Positions 8,936 through 18,001 of a stretch of 64,000 nucleotides of DNA are shown here, piece after piece. Location: contig NZ_VLPL01000009.1 of NCBI RefSeq assembly GCF_007558725.1, forward strand, positions 1-64,000. The letters are read 5' to 3'. The notes under the pieces are model-generated. The model did not search any database. It saw only the letters and a program-made list of their open reading frames with translations, and had not been told where the DNA came from. The stretch is from Fluviicola chungangensis (lineage in GTDB: Bacteria; Bacteroidota; Bacteroidia; Flavobacteriales_D; Crocinitomicaceae). Both the position numbers and the translations under genes were made by a program. How positions within the stretch are numbered: the stretch's first letter is position 1; every line of letters starts with the position of its first letter.

Positions 8936-10831
8936 ATGAAGTTACTTTTTAGTTGCATCCTGTTCCTCACCACCGGATCTTTGCTTGCACAAACACAGCA
9001 GCAGCTGGATTCCCTGGAACGGCTGCTTCCCAGAAAGAAGGGAAAAGAAAAAGTACAGTTATTAAACGATCTGACCTTCTATTACTTTCGGGCCGATGCA
9101 AAGAAAGCCATTGCTTTTGGATCTCAATCACTGAAGCTGGCTCAGACTTTGAACGACGAAACCATCCTGGCAAATACCTACAACGATTATTCCATGCCCT
9201 TTCTGACTACCGGAAATTTCCAAAAATCGGTCGAACTAAATACCAAAGCTCTGGAAATACGAACCCGTTTAAAAGACACGAGCGGAATGATCTCTTCTTA
9301 CGCAAAACTGGGAAATGGCCATTTCGAACTGGGACAATACAAAAAGGCGCAGCAAGCTTACAATAAAGCCATCTATTTTGCAAAGATTCTCGGCGATGAA
9401 AACACCTTACTTCAACTGTATCAGAACAGCGCAAATGTACTTGAAGTCAGTGGTTTTATAAAAGAAGCCCTGAAAATGCAGTTGGATGTACATGAAATCG
9501 CACTCCGCACAGACAACAAATTAGTCCAGCTCTCGAATTACGGCAACCTCGGCTCCTGCTATCAAAAATTAAAGCAATACGAAAAAGCAAGGGAAATGTA
9601 TCTCAAAGCAATACCCCTTGCCAGGGAAACCAATCAGTCGGAACAACTTGCTATGGTTTATCAGGGCTTGGGAGTGGTAGAAAGAGCTGCTGGAAACACC
9701 GATTTAGGTCTGAAATATTATCAGCAGGCATTTCAACTCTACAAACGACTGGATTCAAAAACGGGAGAAGGAATTATTGCAGTCAATATCGGGAATAGTT
9801 TTGCAGACCTGAAGCAACCGGATTCGGCTGCTTTTTATCTCAATCTTGGTCTTCAACTGGTCAAAGACACCAAATCGTACAGACAAATAATGAACGCATA
9901 CCGTGGTCTATCCGAACTGGAACTGAGCAGAAAAAATTATCAAAAAGCCGCAGAATACTTAGTGCTCCAAAACAAATACCAGGACAGTGTGACTATTTTT
10001 CAAGGAAATGAGCTCATTGCGGATGTTTTTGGGAAATACGAATTGGAGAAAAACCAACGTGCACTGGCTGAAAGCAAAGCAAAAAATGCAAAAAATCAAT
10101 TGTATCAAGCCATTTGGATCGGTATTTCTGCTACTTTGTTACTACTGTTCGTTATCGTTTTCCTGTTTTTCAGACACAAACGAAAGATTGCCAAAGAAGA
10201 ATTGGTGCGGACCAAACAGGAAGAACAATATTTGCGCGAAAAACAACTCAACGAACAGAAACTGAGTATTTCAAGAGAGTTGCACGACAACGTTGGTTCA
10301 CAAATTACCTACCTCATTTCCTCCATTGATAACCTCTCTTACATGGATGAGGAAAACGAGGTTTTGAATACCAAACTTCAGGACCTGAGTAATTTTGGAA
10401 GAAATACCATGCAGGAACTCCGCAGTACTATTTGGGCAATGAATTCCGAAGACGGAAGTATCGAAACACTCTTAACACGCATTGAAAGTATTCGCAATAA
10501 AATCCCGCTTTCAATCGAAATTCATACAAAACTGGATCAAAACCATCCTTTAAAATCAACCGAATTATTGAACCTGTACCGGATCATCCAGGAAGCGATT
10601 CAAAACACCCTGAAACATGCACAGGCAACTTGCATCCGGATCACACTGGAAGAAAAAGAAAACCGGGTAAAGCTCACCATTACGGATGATGGCAAGGGAG
10701 TTCAAACAGGAAACGCACAGGGGAACGGCCTGCAAAATATGCGTCACCGCTGTGAGCAGATCGGCGGCGAATTTCAATTGAACACATCCGAAAAAGAGGG
10801 TACAGCTATTTCATGTACATTCGTCATCTGA
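8936..10831 (+). CDS. TPR-domain sensor histidine kinase (HisKA_3)
   Basis: 631 residues: signal peptide (1-18, ending GSLLAQ), a periplasmic array of about seven tetratricopeptide repeats (~30-350), one membrane helix (~395-415), a short coiled coil, a HisKA_3 dimerisation/phosphoacceptor domain with SRELHDNVGSQITYL (His ~450) and a HATPase_c domain (LYRIIQEAIQNTLKHAQA N-box, TITDDGKGV G1 box). This is the usual Bacteroidota NarX/LiaS-like kinase with an external TPR sensor. It is followed 117 bp later by its likely cognate NarL-type response regulator. The upstream leader is rich in ttgaac/ttcaaa repeats. The signal is unknown. Confidence 0.92.
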   Translation: MKLLFSCILFLTTGSLLAQTQQQLDSLERLLPRKKGKEKVQLLNDLTFYYFRADAKKAIAFGSQSLKLAQTLNDETILANTYNDYSMPFLTTGNFQKSVELNTKALEIRTRLKDTSGMISSYAKLGNGHFELGQYKKAQQAYNKAIYFAKILGDENTLLQLYQNSANVLEVSGFIKEALKMQLDVHEIALRTDNKLVQLSNYGNLGSCYQKLKQYEKAREMYLKAIPLARETNQSEQLAMVYQGLGVVERAAGNTDLGLKYYQQAFQLYKRLDSKTGEGIIAVNIGNSFADLKQPDSAAFYLNLGLQLVKDTKSYRQIMNAYRGLSELELSRKNYQKAAEYLVLQNKYQDSVTIFQGNELIADVFGKYELEKNQRALAESKAKNAKNQLYQAIWIGISATLLLLFVIVFLFFRHKRKIAKEELVRTKQEEQYLREKQLNEQKLSISRELHDNVGSQITYLISSIDNLSYMDEENEVLNTKLQDLSNFGRNTMQELRSTIWAMNSEDGSIETLLTRIESIRNKIPLSIEIHTKLDQNHPLKSTELLNLYRIIQEAIQNTLKHAQATCIRITLEEKENRVKLTITDDGKGVQTGNAQGNGLQNMRHRCEQIGGEFQLNTSEKEGTAISCTFVI

Positions 10832-10948
10832 CGTATTGATTCATTTCGGGAATGATTGCATCTTTGCCAAGGAGAAAACGTTCTGTTTGTGATTGGACTC
10901 TTTTGATTCCGATAACTTTCCGGACTTTTAACCAATTAAACAACCTTT

Positions 10949-11605
10949 ATGATTCGAATCGCAGTAGCCGAAGACAATGCTTTCTTAGCAAAATCCATTC
11001 AGGAAAAACTAGCCCTTTTTCCCGGGGAATTGAAATTTAAATTCCATGCATTTAACGGGAAATTGTTCCTGGAAAAATTAGCAGAAGACCCGATGGTGGA
11101 TGTGATCCTGATGGACATCCAGATGCCGGAAATGGACGGTATTGAAACAACACGGACCATTTCAGAACGCTATCCGCAGATCAAAGTCATTATGCTGACA
11201 GTACTGGATGACGAAGAATCTATTTTCCAGGCGATCCTGGCTGGAGCAAACGGATATTTGTTAAAAGATGAAAATCCGCGGGTCCTGCTCCAAAGCATTT
11301 TGTCGATCGTAGAAGGCGGAGCTCCCATGTCATCCGGAATTGCGCTCAAAGCATTGAGACTGCTGCGGAATCCAATCAAACCGGATGAAGAGAAATTCAA
11401 CACGGAAAGACCGGAACTTTCCCCACGGGAAATAGACGTCCTGAATCAGCTAAGCAAAGGAATGGACTACAAACAAATTGCGGAAAACCTGATCATTTCT
11501 CCGTCAACTGTTCGCAAGCACATCGAAAACATTTACAGCAAACTGCAGGCACACAACAAAATGGAAGCCGTGAAAATTGCTCAAAAACACCGGATCATTG
11601 ATTAA
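10949..11605 (+). CDS. NarL/FixJ-type response regulator
   Basis: 218 residues. The receiver domain (1-~125) has the acidic pair E8/D9, phosphoacceptor D56 in VILMDIQMPEMDGIE, the T in IMLTVLDDE and K in LLKDENPR. The LuxR-type HTH (~152-200) reads LSPREIDVLNQLSKGMDYKQ then ISPSTVRKHIENIYSK. It almost certainly receives phosphate from the TPR histidine kinase encoded just upstream in the same direction. No target operator can be picked out. Confidence 0.93.
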   Translation: MIRIAVAEDNAFLAKSIQEKLALFPGELKFKFHAFNGKLFLEKLAEDPMVDVILMDIQMPEMDGIETTRTISERYPQIKVIMLTVLDDEESIFQAILAGANGYLLKDENPRVLLQSILSIVEGGAPMSSGIALKALRLLRNPIKPDEEKFNTERPELSPREIDVLNQLSKGMDYKQIAENLIISPSTVRKHIENIYSKLQAHNKMEAVKIAQKHRIID

Positions 11606-11992
11606 TTATCAAGAGGAATCCCCGTAATAATTGATAGTTAGAAATCCTTCAGTTCATAAGAGCGTCCACTCGCACAAGAAGTCCCGCATCCTGCTGCCAA
11701 TCCTCCAACGTAATTCCGCAATATTACGTCAGGACGTTCCCAAAAGTGTAACCCGTTTTTACCATGCAATTTGAATATTCCAGGCATCAAGTACAGATAG
11801 AGCATAGATAGAGCATAGATAGAGCATAGATAGAGCATAGATAGAGTATGAAAATGTTATGAAATTAACAAGCTGATTTACTGCAAAAAGATATCTAAAC
11901 GAAGCTCACTGATCAGGTCAGAAGCACCAAAGACGGTCTTAACGCCATAAAAAACTGCTCACAAATGTATCCCCGGAATTCCCCTTCATAAT
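11606..11992. other. intergenic region, no gene assigned
   Basis: Contains the 11-bp tandem repeat described separately. A minus-strand frame of 66 codons (11638-11838) begins inside the repeat and lacks a plausible start context or known domain, so it is not called. The rest shows no RNA gene or terminator that I can recognise. Confidence 0.5.
11795..11849. repeat. 11-bp tandem repeat, five copies
   Basis: Four exact copies of agatagagcat (11795-11838) and a fifth with one change (agatagagtat, 11839-11849). The sequence just beyond (gaaaatgttatgaaatt) recurs in inverted orientation at 29665-29690 next to a degenerate 11-bp periodic stretch, so this is a dispersed element rather than a purely local slip. 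Confidence 0.9.
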
Positions 11993-12601
11993 TTAAAAAT
12001 CTTTTGCCATATCAAGAACCTCCTTAATCGAATCATAAGTATTCTCCCGGATCATATTCCATTCCTTCTTTTCAATCCAAATTGCCTGGGTGATCGATTC
12101 TTCTTCTTGAGGAAACACCTCCATGGACCCGGAATAATGGAGTGCGTACCACCAGTTCTTCTTAATAGTCGGCCTTCCCATATACGAATAAGTATGAAAA
12201 GTGATTCCAAGAAGGTGATCGATTGTTGGTCCCTGGATACCACATTCCTCTTCAATTTCCCGAACAGCAGCTTCCCAAGGCTGTTCATTTGCATCCAGTT
12301 TTCCCTTCGGAATATCCCACATTCCATGTCGTTCAATAAATAAATACCGCCGATCACACTTTACAATCCCCCCGGCAGCATCCATAAACTCGTAGGCATG
12401 AAAAACCTGGTTAAGGGCCATGTCAAAATCCTCGTAAACAACTAACAAACAAATACTTGAATCATAAAAATTGAATTGATCCAAAAGTTTTGACAAATCA
12501 TTTTGTAGCGAATTCAGAACCGAATCATACCTCTTGGAAGGTATTTCTTCCGAGGAATCCAAAAATTCTATAACCGAATTATCAATAAAAACTTTGTACA
12601 T
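11993..12601 (-). CDS. NUDIX hydrolase
   Basis: 202 residues from ATG 12601 (MYKVFIDNSVIEFLDSSEE); longer in-frame starts would run deep into pyrE. The NUDIX domain lies at ~75-200: AAGGIVKCDRRYLFIERHG, WDIPKGKLDANEQPWEAA, then VREIEEECGI, which matches the Nudix box G-x5-E-x7-REUxEExG (here GKLDANEQPWEAAVREIEEE). It hydrolyses a nucleoside diphosphate linked to another moiety; the substrate is unknown. The N-terminal ~70 residues are family-specific. The start codon lies 7 bp from the divergent pyrE start, an arrangement common in Bacteroidota for this pair. Confidence 0.9.
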   Translation of the reverse strand: MYKVFIDNSVIEFLDSSEEIPSKRYDSVLNSLQNDLSKLLDQFNFYDSSICLLVVYEDFDMALNQVFHAYEFMDAAGGIVKCDRRYLFIERHGMWDIPKGKLDANEQPWEAAVREIEEECGIQGPTIDHLLGITFHTYSYMGRPTIKKNWWYALHYSGSMEVFPQEEESITQAIWIEKKEWNMIRENTYDSIKEVLDMAKDF

Positions 12602-12604
12602 TTG
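12597..12604 (+). promoter_or_regulatory. TAnnTTTG box directly before pyrE
   Basis: TACATTTG matches the -7 consensus and ends 4 nt before the pyrE ATG. It overlaps the first codon of the divergent NUDIX gene. Confidence 0.5.
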
Positions 12605-12608
12605 CAGT

Positions 12609-13250
12609 ATGATTTTAAATAAAGATCGAGCACTAAAAGTAGCGGAATTTTTGCTACAGATTAAAGCAGTAAAGTTACAACCAAATTCTCCATTTACATG
12701 GGCTTCCGGTTGGAAATCACCGATATATTGTGATAACAGAATCACACTTTCCTTCCCTGCAATCAGAACATACATTCGCCAGGGCTATGCAGACGCTATC
12801 CTTGAGCATTTCGGAAAACCGGATATCATTGCAGGTGTTGCAACCGGCGGTATTGCTCAGGGAGCACTTGTTGCCCAGGAATTGGGACTTCCATTCGTAT
12901 ATGTCCGCAGTTCTGCAAAAGCACATGGTATGGGCAATCAGATCGAAGGCCATTTTGAAAAAGGACAACGTGTAGTGGTGATCGAAGATTTGATTTCCAC
13001 CGGCGGAAGCAGTTTGAAAGCGGTAAAAGATTTAAGAGAAGCCGGATTGGAGGTAAAAGGATTGGTTGCCATCTTTACTTACGGATTTGACATTTCCATC
13101 AGGAATTTCGCCCAGGCAGAATGCCCGTTTGTCACCTTAACAGATTACGATCATTTGATTGATCAGGCCTTGAAATCAGATTACGTTACTTCCTCTGATA
13201 TCGAATCCTTACGCGAGTGGAAGATCAATCCTGAAAACTGGAAAAACTAA
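12609..13250 (+). CDS. pyrE: orotate phosphoribosyltransferase
   Basis: 213 residues from ATG 12609 (MILNKDRALKVAEFLLQ). It carries the OPRTase features FTWASGWKSPIYCDNR near the N-terminus, a glycine-rich GVATGGIAQGALVA loop, the flexible-loop region VRSSAKAHGMGN and the PRPP-binding motif VVVIEDLISTGGSS (~121-134). It converts orotate and PRPP to OMP in pyrimidine synthesis. It is divergent from the NUDIX gene and followed after 4 bp by a SRPBCC gene in the same operon. Confidence 0.93.
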   Translation: MILNKDRALKVAEFLLQIKAVKLQPNSPFTWASGWKSPIYCDNRITLSFPAIRTYIRQGYADAILEHFGKPDIIAGVATGGIAQGALVAQELGLPFVYVRSSAKAHGMGNQIEGHFEKGQRVVVIEDLISTGGSSLKAVKDLREAGLEVKGLVAIFTYGFDISIRNFAQAECPFVTLTDYDHLIDQALKSDYVTSSDIESLREWKINPENWKN

Positions 13251-13254
13251 GACC

Positions 13255-13653
13255 ATGTTGTTAAAGACTGATTCCTCACCGGTAAATGCTCCAGCACAAA
13301 AAGTATTCGAATTCCTTTCGGATGCCGCAAACATAGAGCAATTGCTTCCAAAAGATAAGATCTCTGATTTTCAATCGGATGAAAAAGGATGTTCTTTCAA
13401 AGCACAGGGTGGAATTGTTATTCCGTTGATCTATTCAATGAAGGAACCCAACACCAAAATTGTTATGGAATCCGGTGAAAAAGCACCGTTCAGTTATACC
13501 TTATCCATTATCTTAAAGGAAACTGGCAGTACCTGTGAAGGTCATCTCGAATTTGAGGCACAAATCAATATGTTCATGAAAATGATGGTTGAAAAGCCTT
13601 TGACGAACCTCTTCGGCGTGATGACAAAGAACCTGCAGAAACAGTTTGAATGA
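13255..13653 (+). CDS. SRPBCC-family protein
   Basis: 132 residues, one START/SRPBCC-like lipid-binding fold: N-terminal PVNAPAQKVFEFLSDAANIE, followed by alternating beta strands and a long C-terminal helix (KPLTNLFGVMTKNLQKQFE). No signal peptide. It starts 4 bp after pyrE and ends at a terminator, so the two are cotranscribed. Its ligand and role are unknown; the pairing with pyrE is seen in related genomes to my knowledge but says little about function. Confidence 0.8.
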   Translation: MLLKTDSSPVNAPAQKVFEFLSDAANIEQLLPKDKISDFQSDEKGCSFKAQGGIVIPLIYSMKEPNTKIVMESGEKAPFSYTLSIILKETGSTCEGHLEFEAQINMFMKMMVEKPLTNLFGVMTKNLQKQFE

Positions 13654-13667
13654 TCTAAATATTCATA

Positions 13668-13701
13668 AAAACAGGGGCGAAAAATTTTTCGCCCCTGTTT
13701 T
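13668..13701. terminator. intrinsic terminator, pyrE operon and birA
   Basis: Near-perfect hairpin aaaacaggggcgaaaa / ttttcgcccctgtttt between convergent genes. Its 22-bp core is identical to that of the terminator at about 26.5 kb. Confidence 0.9.
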
Positions 13702-13724
13702 ATATACCAGCTTAACATTCGGAA

Positions 13725-14486
13725 TCAGGTATTCGGAATAATCCGACCGTAGTTTGATTCAAAATTCAGCTCCTGGTTGTGATAAACCGTGATAATTCCA
13801 TCCCGTTCAACCAATAAATTCCCAATTTGATCAACTCCGCGGATAATCCCCGTAAACGGGACCGGATTCTGGCGTTCTTCCAGGACAATTTCTTCATCCT
13901 TTTTCCACAAAAAAGACTCGTAAGTCCGTTTCAGGTAATCAAAGTCAGCTTGCTGAACGTAGTGATAGAACCCGTTCAGGCTCCGTGACAATGCATCCAA
14001 AACGGTAAATACTTCGGGAGATTTTCCCGAAAGTTCTTCCAGTGAAGTGGCATATCCGACACTTTGGACAGGAGAAATATTGACACCTATTCCAACAATG
14101 GCACCTTCCACCCGTCCGTTCTTCCAATTGGTTTCTATCAATATTCCCGCAATTTTCAGACTGCCGATGAAAATATCGTTGGGCCATTTGATGGCGACTT
14201 CTTTTCGCGTAAAGGATTGAATCATCTCGCGAACAGCCAGTGCAATGCTCATATTCAGATAACACAAATGGTCAACTGACAAAAAATCAGTTTTTAAAAA
14301 GTAGGTCCCGGTAAACTGTTTCGCGCCTATAGACTGCCAATTTCGTCCTCTTTGTCCCCTCCCCGCTGTTTGGTGCTCTGCCAAAATTACAGTTCCATGT
14401 GTCAATTTCCCTTCCGAAAGTAGCTTGGCAGCATAATTGTTGGTAGAGTCTACCTCATGGATTTGGATAATTTGTTGACCAATCAT
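13725..14486 (-). CDS. birA: biotin--[acetyl-CoA-carboxylase] ligase
   Basis: 253 residues, the short form without an N-terminal repressor HTH. The catalytic domain shows EVDSTNNYA, the GRGQRGRNWQS biotinyl-AMP loop (~43-53), KWPNDIFIGSLKIAGILIE (~99-117, catalytic Lys in the last part) and GIGVNIS. A small C-terminal SH3-like domain follows. It attaches biotin to carboxylase carrier proteins in the cytoplasm. The gene is divergent from rsfS. Confidence 0.93.
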   Translation of the reverse strand: MIGQQIIQIHEVDSTNNYAAKLLSEGKLTHGTVILAEHQTAGRGQRGRNWQSIGAKQFTGTYFLKTDFLSVDHLCYLNMSIALAVREMIQSFTRKEVAIKWPNDIFIGSLKIAGILIETNWKNGRVEGAIVGIGVNISPVQSVGYATSLEELSGKSPEVFTVLDALSRSLNGFYHYVQQADFDYLKRTYESFLWKKDEEIVLEERQNPVPFTGIIRGVDQIGNLLVERDGIITVYHNQELNFESNYGRIIPNT

Positions 14487-14542
14487 GTTTTATTAACAAG
14501 TATTTGCATTTAACAATCACACAAATCAAGCTAATAAATGCT

Positions 14543-14550
14543 TAGATTTG
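14543..14550 (+). promoter_or_regulatory. TAnnTTTG promoter box of rsfS-ftsH
   Basis: TAGATTTG fits the -7 consensus and ends 17 nt before the chosen rsfS ATG at 14568. It supports that start over the upstream in-frame ATG at 14538, which would precede the promoter. Confidence 0.55.
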
Positions 14551-14567
14551 TACTTACAAATTTACGA

Positions 14568-14945
14568 ATGTATAAATTAAAAAACGACATCGATTCTAAA
14601 GTACTTTGCGACACGATCGTTGAAGGTATGCAAGAAAACAAGGCGAAAGACATCGTTGTATTAGACCTACGAAATATTTCAAGTGCAGTTACAGACTTTT
14701 TTGTCATTTGCTCCGGTGAATCCAGCGTGCAAGTGGATGGTATTGCTTCAACCGTGGCAAGACATACCCGAAAAGAATTACAGGAAAAACCATGGCACCA
14801 GGAAGGTAAAACAACTTCCGAGTGGGTTTTATTGGATTATGTAAGTGTTGTAGCCCACATTTTTTATAAAGACGCAAGACATTTTTATGAATTGGAAGAT
14901 CTTTGGTCGGATGCACTCAGAACAGATATTCCAAATTTGAATTAA
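14568..14945 (+). CDS. rsfS: ribosome silencing factor RsfS
   Basis: 125 residues from ATG 14568 (MYKLKNDIDSKVLCDTIVE). The Iojap/RsfS domain is complete: VLDLRNISSAVTDFFVICSG, SSVQVDGIASTVARHTRKEL, then WVLLDYVSVVAHIFYKD and HFYELEDLWSDA. The protein binds ribosomal protein L14 and blocks subunit joining in slow growth. It is the first gene of an rsfS-ftsH unit with a 7-bp gap before ftsH. Confidence 0.93.
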   Translation: MYKLKNDIDSKVLCDTIVEGMQENKAKDIVVLDLRNISSAVTDFFVICSGESSVQVDGIASTVARHTRKELQEKPWHQEGKTTSEWVLLDYVSVVAHIFYKDARHFYELEDLWSDALRTDIPNLN

Positions 14946-14952
14946 CTCTATT

Positions 14953-17058
14953 ATGGCTGAAAATAACAATTCAAACAAACCGAAAAGAAATCCGTATGCG
15001 ATTTACTGGATCTATGCAGTAATTGTACTAGGGATCATCGTTGCAGCTTACTACAACGGATCTTCGGACGCTCAATTGCGCAATATCAATACGTTTTATT
15101 CCCTGGCAGACTCCAGTATGATCGGAGATGCACGTATTGTAAATTACAAACGCGTGGATTTCAAACTCAACGAAGCAGGTGAAAAAGCGCTCAAAGCGAA
15201 TAAGAACCCCAAGGGAGAATTAAAATTCATCAAAAAAGCACTGGAGAAGAAAAGCAACGGGTTTTCTCAAAAGGGTACGCCTGTTTTCTCCATTGATATC
15301 GTAGACGCAGGAAATTTTGAAACCAAACTGGATGAGATTAACGAACGCTTGATAGCAAAAGGAAAAGCAACGATTTCGGCTCCTCCGGTTGAAGAACGCG
15401 ATTACTTCGGATCGATCATCGGTTTCCTTTTACCTATTTTGATCATCATTTTGATCTGGGTATTCGTTATGCGCCGCATGTCAGGAGGCGGTGGCGGAGC
15501 AGGCGGTCAGATCTTCAACATCGGTAAATCCCGTGCCCAGGTTTATGAAAAAGGAAAATCTACAAACATTACATTTAAAGATGTGGCAGGTTTGGAAGGT
15601 GCAAAGGAGGAAATCCAGGAAATTGTAGAATTCTTGCGAAGCCCGCAGCGTTATACCGAACTGGGTGCCAAAATTCCGAAAGGAGCTTTATTGGTAGGCC
15701 CTCCGGGAACAGGAAAAACCTTATTGGCAAAAGCTGTTGCAGGGGAAGCAAAAGTGCCGTTCTTCTCGCTTTCAGGATCCGATTTCGTGGAAATGTTCGT
15801 CGGTGTAGGAGCGTCACGAGTACGTGATCTATTCCGTCAGGCAAAAGAAAAAGCACCGGCAATTATCTTCATTGATGAAATTGATGCGATTGGTCGTGCA
15901 AGGGGTAAAAACAACGGTTTCAATTCCAATGACGAGCGCGAAAACACCCTAAACCAGTTGTTGACTGAGATGGATGGTTTCGGTACAAACTCCGGGGTGA
16001 TTATCCTTGCAGCAACGAACCGCGCCGACGTACTGGATGCTGCCTTGATGCGTGCAGGTCGTTTTGACCGCCAGATTTATGTCGACATGCCGGATTTGAA
16101 TGAGCGGAAGGAAATTTTCCAGGTTCACTTAAAACCGTTGAAACTGGATAAAAACATGGATATCGATTTCCTGAGCAAACAAACACCGGGATTCTCGGGA
16201 GCGGATATCGCAAACTTATGTAACGAAGCTGCTTTGATTGCTGCACGTAAAAACAAAAAGTTTGTTGAAAAACAAGATTTCTTGGATGCCGTAGACCGGA
16301 TTATCGGTGGACTGGAAAAGAAAAATAAAATCATCACCAAGGAAGAGAAACGTGCAATTGCATTCCACGAAGCCGGTCATGCGACCACTTCCTGGTTGCT
16401 GGAACACGCGCATCCGTTAGTAAAGGTAACCATTGTACCGCGCGGACGTTCATTGGGTGCTGCCTGGTACTTGCCGGAAGAACGTCAAATCACCACTACA
16501 GAACAAATCCTGGATGATATGTGTTCTGCATTGGGTGGCCGGGCTGCGGAGCAGCTGATCTTTGGAAAAATCTCTACGGGAGCATTGAGTGACCTGGAAA
16601 AGGTAACCAAACAGGCTTACGCCATGGTCTCTATCTACGGACTGAATGAACGGGTAGGAAATATTTCCTTCTATGACTCCCAGGGCCGCGATGCATTTAC
16701 CAAACCGTATTCCGATGATACAGCACGTATTATTGACGAAGAAGTAAGCAAATTGATTGAAACTCAATACCAGCGTGCCTTGAAAATCCTTTCAGAAAAC
16801 AAGGATAAACTGACAGCCCTGGCTGACAAGTTGCTGGACAAGGAGGTGATTTTCAAAGAAGATTTGGAAGAAATTTTCGGAAAACGATTATGGATCTCGG
16901 AAGAAGAAGAGAATATGGCCGTGAATACTCCGCCAAGTGAAGATTCGACTACCAACTTCGTTTCGGAACAAGGAATGGATGAAGCAAACAATTCTGATTC
17001 GAACGTGATCAATCCGACGATTGAACCGTTGGACCATACGAATAAATCGGAAGAGTAA
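14953..17058 (+). CDS. ftsH: ATP-dependent zinc metalloprotease FtsH
   Basis: 701 residues. Two membrane helices (~14-34 and ~152-174) flank a periplasmic domain. The AAA module has Walker [15 protein letters not shown] (~247), Walker [12 protein letters not shown] and the second region of homology [20 protein letters not shown]. The zinc site HEAGH lies at ~470. The C-terminal tail (~650-701) is acidic and low complexity, as in other Bacteroidota. FtsH degrades misfolded membrane and short-lived cytosolic proteins. It lies between rsfS and phospholipid genes, and a hairpin terminator follows. Confidence 0.96.
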   Translation: MAENNNSNKPKRNPYAIYWIYAVIVLGIIVAAYYNGSSDAQLRNINTFYSLADSSMIGDARIVNYKRVDFKLNEAGEKALKANKNPKGELKFIKKALEKKSNGFSQKGTPVFSIDIVDAGNFETKLDEINERLIAKGKATISAPPVEERDYFGSIIGFLLPILIIILIWVFVMRRMSGGGGGAGGQIFNIGKSRAQVYEKGKSTNITFKDVAGLEGAKEEIQEIVEFLRSPQRYTELGAKIPKGALLVGPPGTGKTLLAKAVAGEAKVPFFSLSGSDFVEMFVGVGASRVRDLFRQAKEKAPAIIFIDEIDAIGRARGKNNGFNSNDERENTLNQLLTEMDGFGTNSGVIILAATNRADVLDAALMRAGRFDRQIYVDMPDLNERKEIFQVHLKPLKLDKNMDIDFLSKQTPGFSGADIANLCNEAALIAARKNKKFVEKQDFLDAVDRIIGGLEKKNKIITKEEKRAIAFHEAGHATTSWLLEHAHPLVKVTIVPRGRSLGAAWYLPEERQITTTEQILDDMCSALGGRAAEQLIFGKISTGALSDLEKVTKQAYAMVSIYGLNERVGNISFYDSQGRDAFTKPYSDDTARIIDEEVSKLIETQYQRALKILSENKDKLTALADKLLDKEVIFKEDLEEIFGKRLWISEEEENMAVNTPPSEDSTTNFVSEQGMDEANNSDSNVINPTIEPLDHTNKSEE

Positions 17059-17072
17059 TAACTATTTAAATA

Positions 17073-17107
17073 GTCCCGTCCCGGTTGAACCGGGACGGGA
17101 TATTTTT
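17073..17107 (+). terminator. terminator between ftsH and cdsA
   Basis: Stem tcccgtcccggtt / aaccgggacggga followed by tatttttt. It ends directly before the cdsA start codon, so cdsA either needs read-through or a promoter inside the hairpin region. Confidence 0.8.
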
Positions 17108-17110
17108 TAT

Positions 17111-17992
17111 ATGAAAGATGTATTGATACGCTCCGTTTTCGGGGCTTTATTTTTGATGGTTGTTTTCACTCCATTTGTTTACGATGTCAGAAACAATGGC
17201 AATATGCTGAATCTGGTATTCTATGTATTTACCATGCTGGGAACTCATGAATTGTCTGAAATGAGTAAGAAAAGCCCGTATAAACACAGCATGAAATTAC
17301 CGGCACTTTTACTGGTAACCGCCTTATTCATGCCCTTGCTGATCCAAACGGCAAAAAGTTTTTACCCGCTTTTATTCAATCCTGTCTGGGATTATTTTGT
17401 TCAAACACCGGCATTACTGGTATTGTGGGGAATCGTAATTGCAACAGTTATTATTCTTTCCTATTGGATCTTTCAAAAAGAAAAGATCGATTTTGTATTC
17501 AAAAGCCCGTTCGTATTCAACTTCTTCTACCCTGTTTTACCTATGTGGACATTGGCAATTGCTTATACCTTAACAAACAGCATCGACAAACAAATGCTGT
17601 TGATTGTGCTGTTGCCTATTTACCTGAATGATACATTGGCCTATGTTTTCGGGCGCTTGTTCGGAAAAACTCCCCTGATACCAAGTGTTTCCCCTAAAAA
17701 AACACGGGAAGGATTCATCGGTGGATTAATCGGTGCAGCCATTGTTATGATTGCCATCCTGTATTTCGCCGGGGAATTTACCACATACAACGCACTTGGT
17801 GTTGCCGGAGTATCTGTTTTAGCAAGTATTTTAGCCACACTCGGCGATCTTTTTGAGAGCAAATTAAAACGTTCTGTCAACGTTAAGGATTCCGGAAATA
17901 TCCTTCCCGGACACGGAGGAATTCTGGACCGAATTGACGCCATGCTATTCGTAGCTCCCGTTTTATACGTACTTTTGGCACTCATCAGTTAA
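17111..17992 (+). CDS. cdsA: phosphatidate cytidylyltransferase
   Basis: 293 residues from ATG 17111 (MKDVLIRSVFGALFLMVVF); an upstream in-frame ATG inside ftsH is rejected because of the terminator between them. About eight hydrophobic segments. The C-terminal CDP-alcohol-forming signature is clear: SVSPKKTREGFIGGLIGA, GDLFESKLKRSVNVKDSG and LPGHGGILDRIDAMLF. It makes CDP-diacylglycerol from phosphatidate and CTP in the inner membrane. It precedes the psd-like gene by 9 bp, forming a phospholipid operon. Confidence 0.94.
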   Translation: MKDVLIRSVFGALFLMVVFTPFVYDVRNNGNMLNLVFYVFTMLGTHELSEMSKKSPYKHSMKLPALLLVTALFMPLLIQTAKSFYPLLFNPVWDYFVQTPALLVLWGIVIATVIILSYWIFQKEKIDFVFKSPFVFNFFYPVLPMWTLAIAYTLTNSIDKQMLLIVLLPIYLNDTLAYVFGRLFGKTPLIPSVSPKKTREGFIGGLIGAAIVMIAILYFAGEFTTYNALGVAGVSVLASILATLGDLFESKLKRSVNVKDSGNILPGHGGILDRIDAMLFVAPVLYVLLALIS

Positions 17993-18001
17993 CATCATGA
18001 C

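Noticed and set aside
11638-11838. 66-codon minus-strand frame starting in the 11-bp repeat
   Set aside because: The first part is a translation of the tandem repeat; no conserved motif, so it is treated as non-coding.
11795-11849. CRISPR-like array
   Set aside because: The units are 11 bp without spacers and no cas gene is near.
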